Made by a program: the position numbers and the translations under genes
Assembly (NCBI RefSeq): GCF_963678225.1
Contig: NZ_OY782763.1
Coordinates: forward strand, 1,116,001 to 1,180,000
DNA length: 64,000 nucleotides
Direction: 5' to 3'
Source of the DNA: an uncultured Cohaesibacter sp.
Lineage (GTDB): Bacteria > Pseudomonadota > Alphaproteobacteria > Rhizobiales > Cohaesibacteraceae
Notes under the pieces: generated by a model
The model's input: the letters and a program-made list of their open reading frames with translations, nothing else
Databases searched by the model: none
What the model was told of the DNA's origin: nothing
In this document: positions 16,872-24,641 of the stretch, in pieces
How positions within the stretch are numbered: the stretch's first letter is position 1
How the letters are laid out: every line of letters starts with the position of its first letter

Positions 16872-17612
16872 ATGCAGAATCCCGACCCAGCTTCCCAAAT
16901 GCCTTCGCGTCCCTTCTCTGCTTCACAGGCAGACGACAACTCTGAGAATAACACTTTCAAGATGACCGACACTTTTGTCTGGAGTGTGATGATCATCGGA
17001 CTGGTTGGGTTTGCTGCAATTGCCTATCTGGTGTCAACGGATGCAACAACGGTGTTTGATCACTCGGTGATGTCCTATTTCATCGAACTAGGGGAAACCG
17101 TCAGTCCGTTAGGCCCCCCATGGGTTGAGGAAATATTCCTCGAACTCACAGCATTGGGCGGCGGCACAGTTTTAACGCTGGTAGCATTGTTGGTTTTGGT
17201 CGGCCTTTTCATCACGCACCAAAGAGGCGCCGCGTTAACTCTTATCGCTACACTTTTTAGCGGAACGATTATCCCCTACGGCCTCAAATTCCTGTTTGAT
17301 CGCCCTCGACCGGATCTGGTGGCCCATCTGGATCGCACATTTACTGCCAGCTTTCCCAGCGCGCATGCAACGGTATCGATGATCTACTGGATCAGCATCG
17401 CAACAATCATTGCCCGCTTCATTGATCATGCCTCCTTACGTCGTTTTATCTATTACAGCGCTTTTTCCCTTGTGATTGTGATTGGCCTTAGTCGCATATA
17501 TCTAGGTGTCCATTGGCCATCGGATGTGATCGCGGGGTGGCTCCTCGGCCTATCATGGGCAGCATTTTGTTGGCTGCTGGCCAATCGATTTGCGATAGAC
17601 AAAAGCCCTTAG
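16872..17612 (+). CDS. PAP2 superfamily membrane phosphatase
   Basis: Membrane phosphatase of 246 residues with about six helices. The three PAP2 phosphatase motifs are complete: KFLFDRPRPD, PSAHATVSM and SRIYLGVHWPSDVIAGW. It probably removes phosphate from a lipid phosphate or isoprenoid diphosphate on the periplasmic face. A soluble stretch of about 30 residues precedes the first helix. It shares an EcfG-type promoter with the tiny ORF upstream and is 68 bp ahead of the DUF1206 gene, so it is likely part of a stress-induced envelope operon. The exact lipid substrate cannot be told from sequence. Confidence 0.9.
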   Translation: MQNPDPASQMPSRPFSASQADDNSENNTFKMTDTFVWSVMIIGLVGFAAIAYLVSTDATTVFDHSVMSYFIELGETVSPLGPPWVEEIFLELTALGGGTVLTLVALLVLVGLFITHQRGAALTLIATLFSGTIIPYGLKFLFDRPRPDLVAHLDRTFTASFPSAHATVSMIYWISIATIIARFIDHASLRRFIYYSAFSLVIVIGLSRIYLGVHWPSDVIAGWLLGLSWAAFCWLLANRFAIDKSP

Positions 17613-17680
17613 GGGTACCGCAGCATCTGCTCCATGATGAAACCGGAAACAGTCTGCCCGAACAGGAAAATATCAACGCC

Positions 17681-18499
17681 ATGCAAAGCAACTCACAAAC
17701 CTGGATCAAATATCTGGCGCGGGCTGGCTATTTGTCCCGCGGCGTCGTCTATCTGATCGTGGGTGGCTTTGCGATTTTTGCCGCATGGGGAACTGCCCAA
17801 AGCAAAGGCCCCAAAGGTGCAGTTCTCAAGATTCTCAAGCAGCCCCTCGGAGAAGCTCTTCTCGTTATCCTGATCGTGGGGCTGGTCGGATACATTATGT
17901 GGCGCTTGGTACAATCGCTTCTAGACACCGACAATCATGGCTGGTCAGCCAAAGGTTTGGCGATAAGGGTCGGTTTGCTTTCAAGTGCCTTCACCTATTC
18001 GGGTTTGGCCCTTTATGCCGCCTCACTTGCAGGGGCTTTTACCTCCGAGAGCGGGGACGAAGCCGGCGGGTTGGCGCAGCAAATGGGTCAGCTGATCGGC
18101 CAGAAATATGTCGCACTTGCTCTTGCCTTTATTTTCATCGGGATCGCTCTCGCGCATTGGTGGAAAGCACTCTCCCGCAAATATGCAGACCATTTTCAAG
18201 CCAATGCGAGAGTGATGGCGGTCATTCACCCGGTCTCAATGGTGGGGCTCACAGCGCGTGGTATCGTATTTGCCATCATTGCTACCATTATGATTTTACG
18301 ATTTTTGGGTGTCGAAAGCGGTGATGGCGCACCTCCAGATGTGAAAGACGCTTTGACATATGTGCAATATCTACCCTTTGGCGTTTGGTTCTTATCTGCG
18401 CTTGGTGTCGGCGTCATCCTGTTTGCGAGCTACTCCTTCGCGGAAGCAATCTGGAGGAAAATCAACTTGGAAGATGCGTCCATTTCAGACCAGTTCTGA
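17681..18499 (+). CDS. DUF1206 family membrane protein
   Basis: Membrane protein of 272 residues with three DUF1206 repeats, each of two helices: YLARAGYLSRGVVYLIVGGFAIFAA, GLLSSAFTYSGLALYAASLAGAF and HPVSMVGLTARGIVFAIIATIMILRF. The repeated aromatic and glycine pattern is typical; the function of the family is not known. I chose the ATG at 17681, preceded by AGGAAAA; an earlier start at 17513 would run into the PAP2 gene. It is probably co-transcribed with PAP2 from the EcfG-type promoter at 16643. Confidence 0.85.
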   Translation: MQSNSQTWIKYLARAGYLSRGVVYLIVGGFAIFAAWGTAQSKGPKGAVLKILKQPLGEALLVILIVGLVGYIMWRLVQSLLDTDNHGWSAKGLAIRVGLLSSAFTYSGLALYAASLAGAFTSESGDEAGGLAQQMGQLIGQKYVALALAFIFIGIALAHWWKALSRKYADHFQANARVMAVIHPVSMVGLTARGIVFAIIATIMILRFLGVESGDGAPPDVKDALTYVQYLPFGVWFLSALGVGVILFASYSFAEAIWRKINLEDASISDQF

Positions 18500-18521
18500 T
18501 TTATTCCCCTTCGTGTGATTG

Positions 18522-18911
18522 CTAAACGGATGAATCAGGCGGCACCGATGAGGCTCGCATCACCATATTGATCATGTTTACCAAGTCATGGACTTGATAA
18601 GGCTTGCCAAGGACGGGAACTGTCTCAAAGCCCGGCACCCCCATCAGAAAAGTGTCACATGTGGTCGTAAAAACAAGTGGGATTTTCGAAACTTGGATCG
18701 CGCGCAAAAAGTGATCGGGCAGGTCCATCACCGGTCCTGTATCACAAATAATGCACGCGAATGCTCCCTCGCTTAAAAGAACAGAATCAAGATCATTTGG
18801 TGCAGTTATACGACACTGCCCACCGAAGAGCCGCTCAACGTGATACTGCAACTCCAAGGCAACGACATACCATGATTCAACGATCAGAAAATTCGGTTCT
18901 ATAGTAGTCAT
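18522..18911 (-). CDS. degenerate single-domain response regulator (receiver-like)
   Basis: Small protein of 129 residues with a CheY-like fold. The phospho-acceptor Asp57 (IICDTGP), the switch Thr in VFTTTCD and Lys103 (VLGKPY) are present. The N-terminal acidic pair that holds magnesium is reduced to VESW, with Glu12 but no second acidic residue, so phosphorylation may be altered. No output domain. It faces the Crp/Fnr gene and lies in the EcfG-promoter cluster, so it may be an accessory single-domain regulator of the stress pathway; that is inference. The ATG at 18909-18911 is used because an earlier start adds only low-complexity residues. Confidence 0.75.
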   Translation of the reverse strand: MTTIEPNFLIVESWYVVALELQYHVERLFGGQCRITAPNDLDSVLLSEGAFACIICDTGPVMDLPDHFLRAIQVSKIPLVFTTTCDTFLMGVPGFETVPVLGKPYQVHDLVNMINMVMRASSVPPDSSV

Positions 18912-18997
18912 AACAGGCGCCTCAATAAGTGAATTGCCGACTATGCTCCAAGCCAGAAGGCACGGCATTTAAAAAAGACATGTCAAATCACGCTTTT

Positions 18998-19022
18998 GGA
19001 ACTATTGTTCTTTTGTTGCGTT
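18998..19022 (+). promoter_or_regulatory. EcfG-type general stress promoter of the Crp/Fnr gene
   Basis: GGAAC at 18998-19002 and CGTT at 19019-19022 with a 16-nt spacer. It lies 32 bp before the ATG of the Crp/Fnr regulator. Confidence 0.75.
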
Positions 19023-19054
19023 CTTTCTTTGATTGATGAACGGCCGGTGATGAC

Positions 19055-19807
19055 ATGAAGAACCACAAAGCGCGCGCTGAACGTACAGAATGTGAGAAGT
19101 GCCCCCTAAGGGAAATCAGGCAGTTTCGCGACTTTGATCCTGACGAGTTGGAATTTGTTTCCAACTTCAAAAAGGGAGAATTACACACCGATCCCGGCGC
19201 GACGATACTAGTGGAAGGGAGCAACAACCCGCATATCTACACCGTGCTGACTGGCTGGGGCTTTCGCTCAAAGCTTTTGGAAGATGGTCGTCGACAAATC
19301 CTGAATTATATTATGCCGGGTGATATGATCGGGTTACAAGGTTCCATCATGGGAGAGATGGAACACTCGGTAGAAGCGCTTTCCGCCATGACCCTTTGCG
19401 TGTTCGAACGCGAATACATGATGAATTTGTACGAAAAACACCCAGACCTTGGTTACGATGTCACATGGATTGCCGCAAGAGAAGAACGCATTCTCGATGA
19501 GCATCTGGTCAGTGTAGGACGCCGAACGGCGCTAGAACGTGCCGCGTATCTTTTGGCCTATATCCATCAAAAAGCGACCGCCGTTGGGCTTGCTCAAGCA
19601 GAGCGTTCGGATTTGGCCATCACACAACAGCATATCGCGGACACATTGGGACTGTCGATCGTTCACACAAACAAAACCTTGCGCAAATTGGCGCAAAAAA
19701 ATCTTATCATATGGAAAGAACGTGGCTGTGAGGTTCTCAGCGTTGAGGGTCTGTTGGAAGTTGCAGGATGGGAGGGAATGCCAGAAAAGTGTCGCCCGCT
19801 CATATAG
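19055..19807 (+). CDS. Crp/Fnr family transcriptional regulator
   Basis: Regulator of 250 residues with an N-terminal cyclic-nucleotide-binding-type barrel (TVLTGWGFRSKLLEDGRRQILNYIMPGDMIGLQG) and a C-terminal winged helix (LAITQQHIADTLGLSIVHTNKTLRKLAQKNLI). Two cysteines at 13 and 16 (CEKCPLR) lie where FNR has its Fe-S ligands, but the full four-Cys FNR pattern is missing, so oxygen sensing through an Fe-S cluster is doubtful. The family in rhizobia includes FixK- and NnrR-like factors. An EcfG-type promoter just upstream links it to the general stress response. Ligand unknown. Confidence 0.9.
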   Translation: MKNHKARAERTECEKCPLREIRQFRDFDPDELEFVSNFKKGELHTDPGATILVEGSNNPHIYTVLTGWGFRSKLLEDGRRQILNYIMPGDMIGLQGSIMGEMEHSVEALSAMTLCVFEREYMMNLYEKHPDLGYDVTWIAAREERILDEHLVSVGRRTALERAAYLLAYIHQKATAVGLAQAERSDLAITQQHIADTLGLSIVHTNKTLRKLAQKNLIIWKERGCEVLSVEGLLEVAGWEGMPEKCRPLI

Positions 19808-20641
19808 CGACAGATGACGCAATGCACTGGGAAGAGGCCACATCCCCCACCGCGGCCCCGCATTTATCGACAAGAGCAGCCAATTCCATGAATTATGCTT
19901 CAGCTATAGTTAAAAGAGCTTGGGCCTCAAAGCACGCTCAAAAAGGGGCGAGCTGGACTTGTGCGATAATCGCCAGTACAAGCACGCGCTTAACAATCGC
20001 GACCAAAAGCAACATTTACCGGCAAGCATCTGCAGACAGTCTGTCGCCTAGTCATGCCATCCGAACGTCAGAAAATAGACAATTGAGAACATCGTTATGA
20101 ACCAAAAGAGCCAGTATATTCCAAATTTGTTCCGGCTTACCCGTTCACGATAAAATGAAACAAGCAGCATCTTGGTCGTAGAATACGATTTCAATTTCAA
20201 GAGCAACGCCAGATCTCAAAACACTCGAGACAACATTTCAACCGTCCATAACAATATGGTTTTTTATCTATTCTAAAGGCAATGCGACTCTTCACTCTAC
20301 ATACTGGCGTATGTTTCGCAATGACGGCCCTCAGCCGCCGTTCGCCAACCGTCATGTGTCTCGAAACGACTTCCCATCGCTGCCATTCATTTCAAATCGC
20401 AGCATATTCACGAACCCGGTGACAGGTTGGCGGACTTTTCAGATCTTTGTTGCATTGCGGAAGTGCCGACAACATCGGGAATGCCAGCAGGTCTGGAGGG
20501 CAGGGATCTGAATAAATGTTCTGAGTTGGTGGAAAATAAACTCTCCATTAAGTGGCATAAATAGTTTTTACAATCTTTTTAGTCTTTTTTAGCAACTTCT
20601 CTGCTACTCATTTCTGGACTATTGCCAGAAGGAGTTGGATT
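19808..20641. other. gene-poor intergenic region
   Basis: No convincing gene. Open frames that run through parts of it have random-like composition. A stretch near 20310-20430 (around CTGCCATTCATTTC and AATCGCAGCA) resembles one near 21285-21345 at the DNA level, which may mark old duplicated or decayed material. No terminator or transposon ends seen. Confidence 0.4.
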
Positions 20642-20978
20642 ATGGCTCGATTGAAGACGTCATTGTTAATGTTCATTTTTTTTTGCGACTCTCGCGGCCA
20701 ATACAGTTTTTAGATTTGATATCAAAAGTAAGCCTTTGCATCTGCTGCAAGGCATAATCGACACGACTATGACTTCGTGGCTCGGAGACACGATTACCGG
20801 AACTGTGCTTGCGCTTCTTGCTGTGGGTGTACCTATGCTGATGATGCGTAAGAGCTACGAAGCGAAAGCACAATTCGCATTGAACTGCACTAGTACATCT
20901 TTACAAGGCAAGGTCTACAAGCCATCCGAAGCTGAATTGAAGGCTGTAAGAAAACCGACATTTGGTAGGCGCAGATAG
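20642..20978 (+). pseudogene. small membrane protein gene interrupted by a T9 run
   Basis: A ribosome site (AGAAGGAG) and ATG at 20642 start a frame that ends after 23 codons. If one T is removed from the nine-T run at 20676-20684, the frame joins the downstream open frame to 20978. The joined protein has 111 residues: a signal-like hydrophobic N-terminus (ending FFATLAANTVF), a second helix (ITGTVLALLAVGVPMLMM) and a basic tail. I do not recognise the family. It is either a lesion, a base-calling error in a homopolymer, or a gene that depends on polymerase slippage at the T run. Confidence 0.6.
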
Positions 20979-21037
20979 GCAATGTCACCACGCTGAACAG
21001 ATCTCACCCAACCCACTTCCGAGTAGTTAAATCGGCA

Positions 21038-21190
21038 CTATTCGTTCTTTGTCGGCTCGTCGAAAGCGACAAACACGAGGCAGATATTTCCCGCAATTTG
21101 GACCACTGTCTGCTTTAGGTTGTGAACCTCGGCCACTTTTGTTGCATCTGCGAATACACCTTCATTTCCAATGTCCAGCTTGGGCTCCAA
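21038..21190 (-). CDS. possible small ORF or gene remnant
   Basis: A frame of 50 residues beginning with TTG (LEPKLDIGNEGVFADATKVA) and ending VFVAFDEPTKNE. The composition looks protein-like, unlike other spurious frames nearby, but there is no clear ribosome site and an in-frame TGA lies 24 bp upstream. It may be the C-terminus of a decayed gene. Not recognised. Confidence 0.25.
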   Translation of the reverse strand: MEPKLDIGNEGVFADATKVAEVHNLKQTVVQIAGNICLVFVAFDEPTKNE

Positions 21191-21401
21191 GCTGTCTGAT
21201 GCGCTGCAAAATCATTTGACTTTCAGTACTCAATGGTACTGGTAAACGCGGCTCACAGCGTCCTTTCGCCAGTGACAACCGCCAACAAGCCTGCTTTCGC
21301 TTTCCTGCCATTCGATTGAATCGCAGCATTTTTAGCGACCAGATGTTGGATAGGCGGCCAAAGCTGGCTTTGCATCAAATGAGAGATCTTTAAGATCGGC
21401 G

Positions 21402-21722
21402 TCAGGTCGCACTAGAAAGCTTCATAGTGATGATGCCGCTGATAATAAGAAGCGCAGCAACCACTCGTACAGCCGTCAGGGGCTCTCCAAGAATTACAAT
21501 ACCGACAACAAACGCGCCGACAGCTCCTATTCCCGTCCAAATCATATAGGCCGTTCCAAGCGGAAGTACTTTCATTGCTACGGACAGCAGTCCGAAACTC
21601 GCGATCATTGTTATGATCGTGATCGCGGTCGGGGTGAAGTTTGAAAACCCGTCAGACTTCTTCATGGTGAAAGCCCAAACAGTCTCCAAGATTCCGGCAA
21701 CAAAAAGATAAACCCACGCCAT
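21402..21722 (-). CDS. gdx: guanidinium exporter Gdx (SugE), SMR family
   Basis: Small multidrug resistance family protein of 106 residues with four helices. The catalytic Glu13 (GILETVWAF) and the Gdx/SugE-type sequence around LPLGTAYMIWTGIGAVGAFVVGIVILGEP fit the guanidinium-exporting branch rather than EmrE-like drug exporters. It probably works as an antiparallel dimer exchanging guanidinium for protons at the inner membrane. The leader contains two hairpins with ACGA and ACGG loops, matching the guanidine-II (mini-ykkC) riboswitch, which supports the guanidinium assignment. Confidence 0.93.
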   Translation of the reverse strand: MAWVYLFVAGILETVWAFTMKKSDGFSNFTPTAITIITMIASFGLLSVAMKVLPLGTAYMIWTGIGAVGAFVVGIVILGEPLTAVRVVAALLIISGIITMKLSSAT

Positions 21723-21739
21723 AGATGATCCCTCTATAA

Positions 21740-21782
21740 CGGGCCGTCCCGAATGAAAACCAGTTTGGTGAGGTCGTCCTCA
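21740..21782 (-). promoter_or_regulatory. guanidine-II (mini-ykkC) riboswitch
   Basis: On the minus strand two short hairpins stand in the leader of gdx: TGAGG-ACGA-CCTCA (complement of 21769-21782) and CGGG-ACGG-CCCG (complement of 21740-21751), 17 nt apart. Paired stem-loops with ACGR loops are the diagnostic form of the guanidine-II riboswitch. The second hairpin sits just before the ribosome site (GAGGG) of gdx. Guanidine binding should pair the two loops and free the ribosome site. Confidence 0.9.
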
Positions 21783-22202
21783 TTCGAGATAGATAAGGAT
21801 TAACAAGAATAGAATCAACCATACGATAGAAATTGATGGTCCATTTGATCGCAGCCAATTTTGTGCTGTTTAGTCAGCTGTCTTGAGGATCATCAGGTAC
21901 AATTAGAACAGCTCCAAGAGCACATGTGCATTGCATCACTGATTAATACGATCAACTAGGTTGGTGATTTGCAATCTCGGCCAAAAACCGCCGTTCGCTT
22001 GGAGCCACAGTCCTGAAGCCTGTTCCCCATTCTTGATATTCGATTGAAGTGCAAAGTTTGCCGAAGACTTGGAAAGCACCTGCAAGAAACGTCTGTTTCC
22101 CTCCCTCTTTGTTACAGGAGCGAGATTTCCGACGCGCAGCTTCAAGCGGCCACTTACGAGCAAGTGGATCTGGAGCAACAAGTGAGCTGCCCCCAATTCC
22201 AT
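21783..22202. other. intergenic region, nothing recognised
   Basis: Lies between the gdx leader and the IalB-like gene. Its lower end presumably holds the gdx promoter. Open frames on both strands look random. No hairpin terminator for the IalB-like gene was found. Confidence 0.4.
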
Positions 22203-22811
22203 CTACTCTTTGTTCTCTAGAGCCGTTGTCGCGGCTGTAAGGCCGTTCCATGATAGCGGAATGGAAATGGTGCGGCCGGATGCCTCAACGAAGCCGAGAA
22301 GGCCCGCTTCCGTTTCTTGCTGGAATTGCTTGAGATCCTCAGGTTTCAATTGCGCGTTGGCCAAACAGCTACCTTGAAAGCACCGCTGCCAGGCAAGTGC
22401 CACGACACCAGTCGGGGCCTCTCCCTTGACTGCCTTGGCCGCAACAAACACGCCGCCGGGCAAGGAAATATTGACCGGCAGCACGGTTGTCAGGGTCAGT
22501 TCCTTTTTGCCTGGCTGATGCCCCAGAGCAATCTGTGCAATCGGTTGCCTCTGGCCTTGCACCTGGATGGTCTGGACAATCTCGCATTGCCTTGAAAGCT
22601 GATCGGAGTTTTGCGTCTTTGCACCAGCCTTGACACAGCGCAGGATCCAGTTGCCATAGGTGGCAGTGGTCACCGTCGGTTCCGATTGATCTTTTGCCTT
22701 GGGCAAAGGCGTCTGCGCTAAAGCAAAAGACGATGCTTGAATCAGCAAAAAGGCAGCAGCGAGCGTAGCGAAAACCGCCACTTTGAGAGAAATGGAAGAA
22801 CTATGAGGCAT
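22203..22811 (-). CDS. invasion-associated locus B (IalB) family protein
   Basis: Exported protein of 202 residues. After a signal peptide (HSSSISLKVAVFATLAAAFL, cleavage near ALA-Q) it has the IalB pattern: TTATYGNWILRCV, SRQCEIVQTIQ, LPVNISLPGGVFVAA, and CFQGSCLANAQL with two close cysteines. IalB proteins aid host-cell entry in Bartonella but are widespread in free-living alphaproteobacteria, where the role is unknown. It is 55 bp downstream of tpsB and may belong to the secretion operon. The ATG at 22809-22811 is chosen although its ribosome site is weak. Confidence 0.82.
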   Translation of the reverse strand: MPHSSSISLKVAVFATLAAAFLLIQASSFALAQTPLPKAKDQSEPTVTTATYGNWILRCVKAGAKTQNSDQLSRQCEIVQTIQVQGQRQPIAQIALGHQPGKKELTLTTVLPVNISLPGGVFVAAKAVKGEAPTGVVALAWQRCFQGSCLANAQLKPEDLKQFQQETEAGLLGFVEASGRTISIPLSWNGLTAATTALENKE

Positions 22812-22866
22812 AGGGACAATCCGGTCGATTATGGTGTTTTGATGTGACGCTCTTGAAGCATTGCGT

Positions 22867-24624
22867 CTAGAAGCTGGCCTGCAAGGCGATGTTGAAACGG
22901 CTCTGCCCGCCTGCGTGGTCCGCATCGCCATAGGCATATTCCAGCGTCAAAGCGCTCGTGCGTGCGCTATCCTTTTGTGAAAGACCGATCCGCAGACCGG
23001 CACCGACAGACATCGCTCGGGTCACGTCATGTTCCTGAGCGGTTGGCTGCTCCAGCGACATGACGCCAGCTGCTGCAAAGAGGTAGGGAGAAACAGCACC
23101 ACCAATGTCAGACTGCCAATCAAACATGGTCGGGAGCTTTTCTGGCATGGACCATTCCGCCCGCACGGCAAGCGCACTGTCTCCGGCAAGATCGCCATTG
23201 GTGAACGCAGAAAGCCACTCCATGCCAGCAATCCCCATTTGCTCTGAAGAAACCAAAGGCTCCCCAAAGGAGGTCTGTGCTTTTGCGGCCAGAGAGAAGG
23301 CACCAAAATGGGTGCCGAACGCATGAGAGAAACGCGCATTGAGGTCCAGTTTGGCAAAATCGGGGCTCGCCCCATTGCGCGATAGCGGCAAACTGGTTGT
23401 CCCATGTCTGGCTCCCAAAGCATCCAGCCCAACGGACAGGGTGGCGCTGGCACTCAGATGCCCACCCCAATCGGGGAAGATGTCACCGGCCTGCGTGAAA
23501 CGGACAATGCGTAGCTCGTCTTCTGTGAAATCATTTCTTGAACCACCAACATCAGTCTGTTGCAGCTCACTGGCAACATCGAAGCTGATGGTCGAAGACA
23601 AGTTGGCATTGCGGGATCGGATCCAGTGATAGCCCAGCCTTGTGGTAAAGCGCTGAAAATGATCCGGCACTGTAAAGCCAACCGAGGATGTCGGATGGGT
23701 ACGGCTGTCAACCGCTTCCATACCCAACCAGGCTCCCCCGGTTCCCAAAGGCACCGAGAAGCCTGCAGCCAACTGCCTGTTGCGCGGATCACTGTCAAAA
23801 ACGGCCTCATCATCGAGGCTGGGATAACCCGATATCTGCCCGTAAACGACCTCTCCGAATCCCAGCAGGCTGTTGAACTGGGCATTGAGCCCCACACTCC
23901 AACGGCCCATCTCGTCGGACAGGGCATTATCAAGACTTACCGATGCCGTAACCGCATCGTGACGGCCATCCACCACGATAACCGTCGAGCCGGGCGTCTG
24001 ACCTGCTTTCAGTACCGACTTGAGATGAAGCCCCGGCGTGTCTCCGGCCAGCAGCAACCGCCTCTCGATGTCTGATCGCGTGACGTCATTGCGACCAACG
24101 AGATTGGCAAGGAACCGGCCAACAAGAGGTTCAACCCGCTCAGACAAAGCGGAGGTATCAATCGCCTCGATAAAGCCTTTGGTGACCACCAGTTTCAGGC
24201 GATTGCCGTCCTTGATGGTTTGAGGCGGCAGGGAAACGCGAACGAGGAGGTAGCCAGCCTTAGCGTAGGCTTTTTCCAACGCGCTCGCTGCCTTGAACAG
24301 ATCAGCCGCCGTGATCCTCCTATTTTTGATGGATGCCTCGATCTTGGCTGTTTCGCTGAACATGGCAGGCACCCCGCCCGAAACATCCAGACCGGACGGC
24401 GTAACAAATAGCGTGTCGGCTCCCGCCGGAGCAACCAGACCACCACCTGAAGGCAACGTCACCCCATGGCCAACCGGTTTTATCATGGTGGGCGCATATG
24501 TGTGTTTGGTTATCTGACTAGCCGTCTGGGCCTGAGCAGGACCGGAGAGCGCGAGTGTCACTGCGCACAAGACAGAGCTTGAAAGCAAGGACAGACAAAG
24601 GGCTTTTCTATTGGAAATGGTCAT
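22867..24624 (-). CDS. two-partner secretion outer-membrane pore TpsB (ShlB/FhaC/HecB family)
   Basis: Outer-membrane transporter of 585 residues that exports the TpsA protein encoded upstream. Signal peptide (to about 32, AQA-Q), POTRA_2-type domain at about 80-150 (EKAYAKAGYLLVRVSLPPQTIKDG, LKLVVTKGFIEAI), second POTRA region (LLLAGDTPGLHLKSVLKAG), then a C-terminal 16-strand barrel rich in aromatic strand ends and closing with Phe (ALQASF), as expected of a Bam substrate. It begins 17 bp after the tpsA stop, so the pair is one transcription unit. Length fits the family (about 550-600). Confidence 0.92.
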   Translation of the reverse strand: MTISNRKALCLSLLSSSVLCAVTLALSGPAQAQTASQITKHTYAPTMIKPVGHGVTLPSGGGLVAPAGADTLFVTPSGLDVSGGVPAMFSETAKIEASIKNRRITAADLFKAASALEKAYAKAGYLLVRVSLPPQTIKDGNRLKLVVTKGFIEAIDTSALSERVEPLVGRFLANLVGRNDVTRSDIERRLLLAGDTPGLHLKSVLKAGQTPGSTVIVVDGRHDAVTASVSLDNALSDEMGRWSVGLNAQFNSLLGFGEVVYGQISGYPSLDDEAVFDSDPRNRQLAAGFSVPLGTGGAWLGMEAVDSRTHPTSSVGFTVPDHFQRFTTRLGYHWIRSRNANLSSTISFDVASELQQTDVGGSRNDFTEDELRIVRFTQAGDIFPDWGGHLSASATLSVGLDALGARHGTTSLPLSRNGASPDFAKLDLNARFSHAFGTHFGAFSLAAKAQTSFGEPLVSSEQMGIAGMEWLSAFTNGDLAGDSALAVRAEWSMPEKLPTMFDWQSDIGGAVSPYLFAAAGVMSLEQPTAQEHDVTRAMSVGAGLRIGLSQKDSARTSALTLEYAYGDADHAGGQSRFNIALQASF

Positions 24625-24641
24625 GGTCTTGTTCTCAAACT

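Noticed and set aside
19055..19807. FNR-type oxygen sensing by the Crp/Fnr protein.
   Set aside because: Only a CxxC pair is present at the N-terminus; the four-cysteine set needed for the Fe-S cluster is incomplete.
19768..20100. Open frame of 110 codons overlapping the end of the Crp/Fnr gene.
   Set aside because: Random-like composition, no ribosome site, and it begins inside the regulator in another phase.
20311..21345. Two short similar stretches (near 20310-20430 and 21285-21345) as a mobile-element footprint.
   Set aside because: The match is short and imperfect, and there are no terminal inverted repeats or target duplications.
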